Assembly: GCA_963971285.1 (NCBI GenBank)
Contig: OZ020245.1
Location: forward strand, 20,102,983 to 20,166,982
Length of the DNA: 64,000 nucleotides
Direction: 5' to 3'
Source of the DNA: Astropecten irregularis
Lineage: Eukaryota > Echinodermata > Asteroidea > Paxillosida > Astropectinidae
The translations under genes were made by a program, and so were the position numbers. Positions 41,001 through 50,000 of the stretch are shown in pieces. Numbering within the stretch: the first letter of the stretch is position 1; every line of letters starts with the position of its first letter. The notes below the pieces were generated by a model. That model was not told the origin of the DNA, ran no database searches, and saw only the letters and a list, made by a program, of their open reading frames with translations.

Positions 41001-44000
41001 GCAGGCACCAGCACTGTCTGCTCCTAGTCCTGTTCCGGCCTCATCAGAACCGCTGCTGCTCTCTTTATTCAGGTCATTCTGCTCGCTACACTGGCTCTCC
41101 CTTGCCGAACTATTGCACTGCGATTTGGCCACCTCGTCGTTATCTAGCTGTCCACCGTGCGGCCCTAGCACGACCAGTACGTGTTTCTTATCCGGACACG
41201 GAGCCATGCACGTCACCCATAGATCATCACTCTGGGCACATGAGGGCAGGTCAATGCACTGCACTGCAGTTTCACTGGTTCGAAATGTCTTAGCACTCAT
41301 CCCATCTAGAAGAGTGATACCTGATGACTGCTCATTAGTCAGGTCCTCAATACTGATTGGTTCCTCGACCAAAGCCTGCTGCTCCTCCTCCATTTCAAGA
41401 ATCTGTGACATGTACATCTTGGGGAGGGTCGACGGCCCTGGCTGGGTGCTAAATAAGCCTCCTTTCGACTTGTCCAAGCTTTTCTTTCGCATGGGGATGT
41501 TTCTTACGAGCGGCGAGGCAGCATAGACTATCAAGCAGCTGCGTTGACGGGAACCAGAGTCCGGTTCCTTAACCTCTGCTCCTCCCTTGGAATCCACTTC
41601 GTCTCCTAGATAGTTGTCGGCAAATTCTGGAGTCCTGTTGGAGATGTCCACACCAAGTCCTGCCTCGTCCACGGGAGAGGCCTCGTCGTCGGCAGTGCGG
41701 ATTTTCTCAAAGGCCGACACAAATGGGTTCCTGGGTTTCACTACGGGTGAAGGGTCATCTATACAGTCTACATGGGATATTGTTTTTGCGCCGTCTTCAC
41801 TGGCGCCTTTGGGTTTTCGTATACAGAGTGCGGCTATGAGGCAGGGAGTGGTTAACAGATCTTCATCATTTGACAGGTTGGGGTCCGAGGAGCTGGCGGA
41901 CGGCTCTTTTGGTAGACCCTTGAGGATGCTTAGCGAGGACACGATGATGTCAGGGGAGAACTTTTGGCATCCTGTTGGTAATGAACAATATGATAACAAG
42001 AATAATCTTGGTTTGCAAGCAGGTTGAATTTGAACTGTTAAAAATACTCAAGACATTTGATATTGTACAGGGTGTCCCAGACACCCTGAAAAAATTTCCC
42101 AGAAAAAATGCAACATTGTGTCGGGACCCATTATGTTAAAATTAAACTGTTTATCACTTCAAAATTCAGGTATGTGATAAAACCATGTCTTGGCTATCAC
42201 CATGTAGAATTTAAGAATATTTGGGCTGAAATTGGCGAAAATATGACCAATTGAAAGAGTACTCCTTAACAAATTTGCAGGGATAAATCGCATAGAGGTC
42301 AATACACAAATAATGTGTATGGAAGAAAAATGAAAATCGGGTTTTGAGGTTGGGTATTTAAGTTTGAGTTTTTCCCCTCAATTTCATTCCAATTTTGCTC
42401 AAATTCTACAAGGTGATAGCCAAGACATAGCTGTATTACATATCTGAATCTTGAAGTGACAAACAGTTTAATTTTCATATAATAGTTCTTGACAAAAAAG
42501 TTTCTTTCTTTTTGAGATACCCTGTATAGCATGAGTTCAGAAAATGTCCCATTCCAGTACCTAAAGCTTCTAAAGTAAGCTGAAATGGTCTAATGAATTT
42601 ATATTGGACCAGTGAGTAAGGGTAACAATACGTGCAATGACCACTGTAAATGTGCTGAAGAGCACTGGCATTTCAGGCCTGCCTAATCTAATAGCAAGAT
42701 ACCCTTTAAGGATGCCCTTTGTTCATACCTTTGGATTTCACACCGACATTCGTTTCACTACTGCATGGATCTGTCGATGATTCCCCACTGTTCCGCCAGG
42801 CCCCGCCCACTTCAATCACCTCAATGGTGCCGTAACTCTTCTCTGCAATGCAAAAAAAAAAAAGAAGAAGTAGAATAAACCCAGCATCTCTGATACTTAA
42901 ACAAGATTAATGACAAATTACAACTTCTGCTTTACAATTTTTATCAAAATATATAACACCAAGGGCCGATTTCACTAATGCTTTGCGATCATCACTAAAG
43001 CCCAAATCCATCGCTAAACGGAAAATCAATCACTACATTGCGTAGCTATTAATTAATAAATTAAACATTTAATATACTGACACCACCTCATTTTCTTTTT
43101 TAATCAAAAGAGGGTGCCATTCAAAAACTTGTGTTCCGATAACTGTATACACCTGTCTTGTGTGTATAGAGCTCAATGGCTTGACGTACCTTTGTTCGTA
43201 ATCTCAGAATGGAGTGAGCTGGCAGCCGGGTCTCGGTCTTGTTCCCCGTCTCTGATCACATCAGGACTGCACTCGCTGCTCAGGTTTGCACTGCTTGAAG
43301 AGCACAAACGTCACATCAATTTCAAATGGTCTGGCTCCCACTAAACCCGAAAACCTTCTCTTTGGTCTCATCTGGGGTCAATCACTAATGCTTCGCGATC
43401 ATCACTAAAGCCCAAAACCATCGCTAAACGGAAAATCGATTGTTACTTTTTGTAGCAATTTTCTGAAAGCCGATGGATTTGGGCTTTAGCGAGATCCCAA
43501 AGCGTTAGTGAAATCGGCCCCCGGTCTCTCCCACCCCGCTTGTCATTCTATTGTCCGCTGTTTTTAGTTATGGAAATATGTTTGTATACATATATTTCTC
43601 ATAAAAAGTTATTTTGTTTTAATGCAAAACATAACACAATTTTTTTTTCAATTCCATTGCAATATTCTGCTGATAGTCAAATTAAAAGCACATAATAATA
43701 TAAAATTCATACAAGCAATAGAATTTCATCACAAACTAAAACCACATTGGGCATGTAGGCCTGAGAAAACATTACAAATGCCATTACTGAGTTTTCTTCA
43801 ATACACCGATCCAGTAGGCCATGCCCCTTGACAAATTGACCAATCACAACGTGTTATTTAAGGTGCGACAAAAATGCCGCCATTTTGTCCGACAAAACGT
43901 TATGAATTTTGTATTCTTTACTACACACTTTTCGTACAAGGCAATTCTTTTACAACCCCGAGCTTTATCCTTAACCATGGTCAAGCGGTGTTTATATTTT

Positions 44001-47000
44001 CTTTATATTTCTGAATCTCGATACCCTTGCAAAAGAGGAAATGTACATTTTTGGCCTTTTGCAAAACCATAGTCAAACGGAGAGAAGTGCTTTCGGTGAT
44101 TGAGGGTATGTAATTTGTCACATGTGGGCGATTGTGACACATTGTGCATTGTTGCTTGGCCGTTACTATGGTGGTCGTGGCCTAAATCAGTGTTTTCTTT
44201 ATGCTTGATGCCTTTACGGCTTTTCGCACATTTAATCACACTAGTCATTTCATGCCCTGTCTTGCACCGTGAACTACTCACTTTTCATCCTCCTTGGCAT
44301 TGCCCTTGATCTCAGTCAGACTGGTCTCTTCAACCCATGCCTCCGGTATCTTGGCCAGCGGCCTCTTAGCGGCACCGGCCGCCGCCGCCTCTTCCTCCGT
44401 GGGCTCCACCTTCCCCGTCAGGACCGGATCCTGGGGATCCACCTGGAAGCTAGAGATCAGCTTCAGCTGGTGGGCCACGTCCCAGATGCTGATGTTGCCG
44501 TGGCGGCTGGAGGTGGCCATCAAATGAGGACAGGAGGAGTTGCTTACGCAGGTGATCTGTCGGAGGGAGAACATGATCATTTGTCATCCAACTCATTTGG
44601 ACTGTCAACCCATTTTGGACAAGCAAGTCTTATAGTGTTAAAGGTAATTTCATACTTAAAGGTGGTATCATACTTTGGTAGCATACCGAAACAGAAATCT
44701 TCACAGATTTACCTACAACTTACAAGAGTATAAAGATGGTGATGGTAGAAACATACCATTAAAATTGTTCTGCCTGAAATGCTGTATTTATCCAGAAAAA
44801 GAGTAAAACCAGTGACCAAAATTATTTTTGATCTTTTAAAGATCAAAAGTAAAAGAGAAAAGACTTCAGAAATACTTTTGCTGTTTTTCACTGTTTTCTC
44901 AAAAGGTGGGCACCCTGAAATTTTCACAGATGACTGTTACTGTATCTTCCTTGACATTTTTGCCCATGAATCTGTATTTCTTTGACAAAAACCACAGTAT
45001 GATATTACCTTTAAGTATGATGATAACTTTAAGCATTTTGCTTGTGCTTAGCGGCTAAATGAATCCAACCCCTGGTACTATTACCTTGTAGAACACATGA
45101 AATGGCCCCACTGATAATTCCATTTTTGAATGGTAGCTGTTTGTACACCGGGAAAAGTGGCTTTATTCATTCAAGCATTTAAGGCCGGAATTGTATTTCC
45201 ATCTCTTTTTTTAGAGCTTACCTTTTGGGTTCCATCACCATGGATCTGGGCAGGCCCCGTTGCCAGGGTAAAAGACAAGGGTACATTTTCTGTTGGCTCT
45301 CCACGAACAAACGGGCAGTTGGGAGAGTGTCTCTCATGCTCCGACCTAGAACGGGAAAGCAAACAGAATTAATCAGGGAGAGTTTAAACAATGCACGATA
45401 TGATCAACTGTGTTGTTGTTCGCCCTTCGCGGCCAAAGATGACCATGACTTCAACTCAGTGAGGGTGGGGGTGAGTGCGGAGATGGCTGATCAGGCCAAT
45501 CTTCGCTCAGCAAACGTCTTTTGCAGGGGAGACAGGGGATGTGGGATGCTGGACCAGGCTAGGAGATGGAGCTCTCACATCTGGCATCTCTGTTCTTTGT
45601 TCCTGATACACCTCTCTTCGAAGTGAGACACTCCGGAACTCACGAGGTACTACCAGACAGGGCGGTCTACTGCAGACTCTTCGCAAGTGGAATGGGGAAG
45701 CCACATTTCTTAAAGGATGCCTTTTAAAATGATAATTTTATAATAATAAGAATTTTAACAACAGATATTGTCATGTACACATATGAACACCAAAAAAGGA
45801 CAAAAAAGAAAATTGTTTCATGGAATGGTCTCACTGAAAGGAGAATATTATAAAGAATATGTGAAATATCTCACCAAGGTTCGTCTGTTGGTTCCCAGCA
45901 TACTAGACACACACTGCATGTGAAACACATGGCCCGGTCATCGCCAGTTGAGCTCGGCTGCAAAATGTGGGATGAACAATCATAAGTCGTTGACAAAACA
46001 TCACAAAAGCTGTGACGGATAGGTTTTACTCTTTTCTGGATAAATACAGCATTTCATGCAGAACTATTTTAACGGTATGTTTCTACCATCACCATCTTTA
46101 TTCCCTGTAAATCTGTGAAGATTTCTGCTTCGGTATGCTACCAAAGTATGATAGTACCTTTAAGGGGACTACAGCACCTTTCGCCCCCAAACCCTAGATC
46201 CCTCAATGTGCTCTCCTTTAAAAAAAACTGACCTTGATTTGGGGCTAATTTCCCAAAAAATTGCTTGGCACAAAAATAGCTTGCCCAATAAAACAAACCA
46301 CCATGAAAAATTCCTCTTGATATTCAAGGTCAGCAAACAACAGCCAAAGAACAAGTGAGACAAAACACAGGGAAATGTGGTTGTTAATCCTGTTTGTCAT
46401 GCTTAGCGAATTTTTGTGCTAAGCAGCTCTATGAAATAAGTCCCTGGTAAGTTGCTGGAAAACTGTTACATCATAAACTGTGGTTTATGATGTAACAGTT
46501 TTAGTAATAAGATATTCTTGGCAGTAATCTGAATATGTGATCTTAGTTTACCTGGTGGTAGAAGCCAGCCTGTGCCATTGGTTCTGGGAGAGCCCATCTA
46601 TGAATAAAACAAAAAACAGAATGAACAGTGAAAAATTAACAAAAGAAGATTTGGAGGGTGGTTGTGATGAAGGTTACGATTGCAAATAGTGCTTCAATCC
46701 ATGTTCTGAACAGAAAACGTACGTCTTCACTGGAACAAAAACAAATCAATTGATGATGGGTGACGAAGCCTATGAAAATGAACTTGCTTAAAACACTTCT
46801 GCTGGAATCCACTGTTTTCTCGCAATGATTAACTCAGGTTGGTGTTGTATGTTATCGAGTAGAATGTGGCTTCTTGACAAAAGAAAACTAATGGATGCAA
46901 AGTAACCGGTGAACTCAAGCTTTCGTTTTTTTGCCAGGCACTACAATTTTGTTCAAGTTTTGCAGGACTAAAATTTAACAGAGTTCACCAGGAGATTCTG

Positions 47001-50000
47001 CTGGATGCTAGTAAGAATGACTTGCAGGGTTTAGGGTTAATGACATCACCATCACAAACAAGGCCTGCTGTTAAAGGGAGCATATAGTTATTACAGGAAG
47101 CATATAGGATTTGCAAAGATGTGCGTTTTGGCTGAATTTGGTACTTAAACACAAGTGAAGGTCTTAAACTTCCTTACAGACTATGTTTCATGTATCTTTT
47201 TACGCTTAATTCATCTGAATAGCAGAAATACAGCTGAAATAATCTTGCCCCCCTCCAAATCCTTCACAGTTACACCACGCTTTCGAAATGCAACTAAAAT
47301 CGTTCGCACGAACGATCTTTTTTAAAAGACACTAAATCTTGATTTCATTGAAAAACCCAGCATCTAATGAACCAAGATTTCCCATGGTGACTGTTTGCAT
47401 TGTTTACGAACTGTTAAGTCCATTTTCTGTCTCAAACTCAATAATTTTTTTTGGGGGAGGCCTTGCAAATCCTGTACGCTGCCTTTAACAATGACCAGAA
47501 AAAAACCTCCGGACTCACTTGTAGTTCATATGGGGCCAGGTCAAGAACGTCTCCCGCCGCGCCGCCTCACTGTACATCTGAGCTCTGTCCACCGTGTGGG
47601 AGCCAACGCTGCGGCTGGGCTCCGGGTACAGTGCCTGCAGCCGGTCGGTGATGGCTGCGGCGATGGCGAGACCGGTCACGTGCTGGTTGGAGCGGCGCAG
47701 CTCGTCCAGGAGACTGCGGCAGACCGAGCGGAGGGCACAGAGGGAGACACGCAGGAGGATCGTGGCCCACTGCAGAGGGAAAGCAGTCAACGTCACTATA
47801 AAGGTTGCATTTCAACGCATGGAACAGCATCCAACTCTCATTTACAACTAATCAAGATCTATAATTTAAGAGCTAATACCAACTGCTTTTTAACTATAAA
47901 AGAGACCTGAAATGCACATGGAAAACTGAATTGAGGGGCCACATTTCAAACCCTAAAAAATCTTCAATGCCAAAAAGGGCAAAAGTAGAATTGCTTAAAG
48001 GCCATGTAACACTTTTAAAAACACATACATCACAACAGCACACAGAATGGTAAACTAGGCTTTCCATCTCCAACATGGTTCACATCACTTGAAGAAGTTT
48101 CAAACACAAACAAAGGTTACTACAGAATTACAAATTCTGTAAGAATTTGAAATGCAAAGGTGATGATGATTAAAATAAGATAAATTGCCCAATTACCCCT
48201 AAGCCTAAATTAGGTGGGTCAGACCCAGTGTTGTAGTCAAGACCTGGAAGTCCGAGACCAAGACCGAGACCTGATGGTCTGAGACCAAGGCCGAGACACC
48301 AGGAAGAAAGAGACCGGTCATTTGATTGCATTTGATTAGGTGATTCACTAGCAATCCAAGACATTTGGTCAGTGTTGTAGTCAAGACCTGGAAGTCCAAG
48401 ACCTGATGGTCTGAGACCAAGGCCGAGACACCAGGAAGAAAGAGACCGGTCATTTGATTGCATTTGATTAGGTGATTCACTAGCAATCCAAGACATTTGG
48501 TCAGTGTTGTAGTCAAGACCTGGAAGTCCGAGACCAAGACCGAGACCTGATGGTCTGAGATCAAGGCCGAGACACCAGGAAGAAAGAGACCGGTCATTTG
48601 ATTGCATTTGATTAGGTGATTCACTAGCAATCCAAGACATTTGGTCAGTGTTGTAGTCAAGACCTGGAAGTCCGAGACCTGATGGTCCAAGACTGAGACC
48701 AAGACCGAGACCTGTTTCTTTGAGACCCGAGACCACGGCTTCGAGACCGAGACTTTTGCAGGTCGAGACCGAGACCGAGACCATGATATTCGAGACCGAG
48801 ACCGAGACCGAGACCACACATCAACAAATGTGAAGATTTTACAAAAGTACAGTAGAAATACAATACATTATTAAGTACAATATGTACAAAAGAAAACATT
48901 AGCATCAACACACAAAGACACAAAACAAATACTTGTTGAAGACAACAATTTCAAAATATTTAAAACTGGGGCTGGCACATTTTGTCTGACGGCATTCATG
49001 TCAAACTCAAACAAACTGACCGGTACCTTTGTGACTTTGTGGTAGGACTGGGACTGGACGGAGCTGCCCACCAGACTCAGCTCGGTCTCCAGCCGGGACT
49101 GGACCTCATCCACGTACTCCTGCTGACTGGACGATGCCTTGATGGACTTCTTCAGGCATTCTAGTAAGTGGGAGGCCTGGAGAAAAATCGTTAACAATCC
49201 GTGGGTGAGATTAATTAGGCAATGATCCCTCATAAACAAGCAAACTATGCAATATACCCAAAGGCAAGTTTACATTTCAAATCAATCAACAAGAAGAAAA
49301 ATGGTACACCAACAATTTTTCACAAAGGTTGATTTTAAAAACCCATTTGAACATATTATTTTGTGTATCACATACAAAATAATTGAATAATTGAATTTTT
49401 CAAACTGTAGTCATTGAAATATTGATACTATTTGCAGACTGACATATCAACAGAATATCACCTGAAAATATCAAACTAAATTATATTGGTACATTGAAAA
49501 ATTTAAATTAGTTTTAATAATAGCACTGGTCTTACATCATGCATCACACAAAAGTTAATGCTACGAAGTAACTGAATCAATAATGACATTTTAAGGTATG
49601 ATTTGAACTTGTTATCGGTTCCAGCAGTTCTGACATGCGGGAAGGAGAATGTCCCAGAGGCAAAACTTTGTATTTTGTGACAATGTTATTTGTTATCTTA
49701 TTTACATGGTACACATGCACAAGAACATGGCCATTTTGAATATTTTAAAATATTAGTTGACGCCATAGAGCTATATCAAAATTATTAGAGCGCTAGATCT
49801 GCGTTTTCCGTTCGTAGACGCTTTGAAGCCGTCCCAGCGAAGTCATTTTGAAATTGAGTGCATGTCCGTGGAACAAGAAAAGTTTAACTGGAATGCCTTT
49901 CGAAGAATGTACTCTAAATGCAACGCGCAAGTACACCGTATGTGCAAATGTTACAGGAAGTACTAGGTCTAGAAGGTGCATCAGACTTTGGGCGTATTGG

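Noticed and set aside
40936-41526. 196-codon plus-strand frame opposite exon 11
   Set aside because: Antisense of a firmly identified exon; Ser-rich coding sequence leaves the other strand open.
48170-48819. Two overlapping minus-strand frames of over 200 codons with repeated SGLGLGLGLPGLDYNTDQM
   Set aside because: They arise from GAGACC hexamers in a tandem transposon end; no start context, splice sites or homology.
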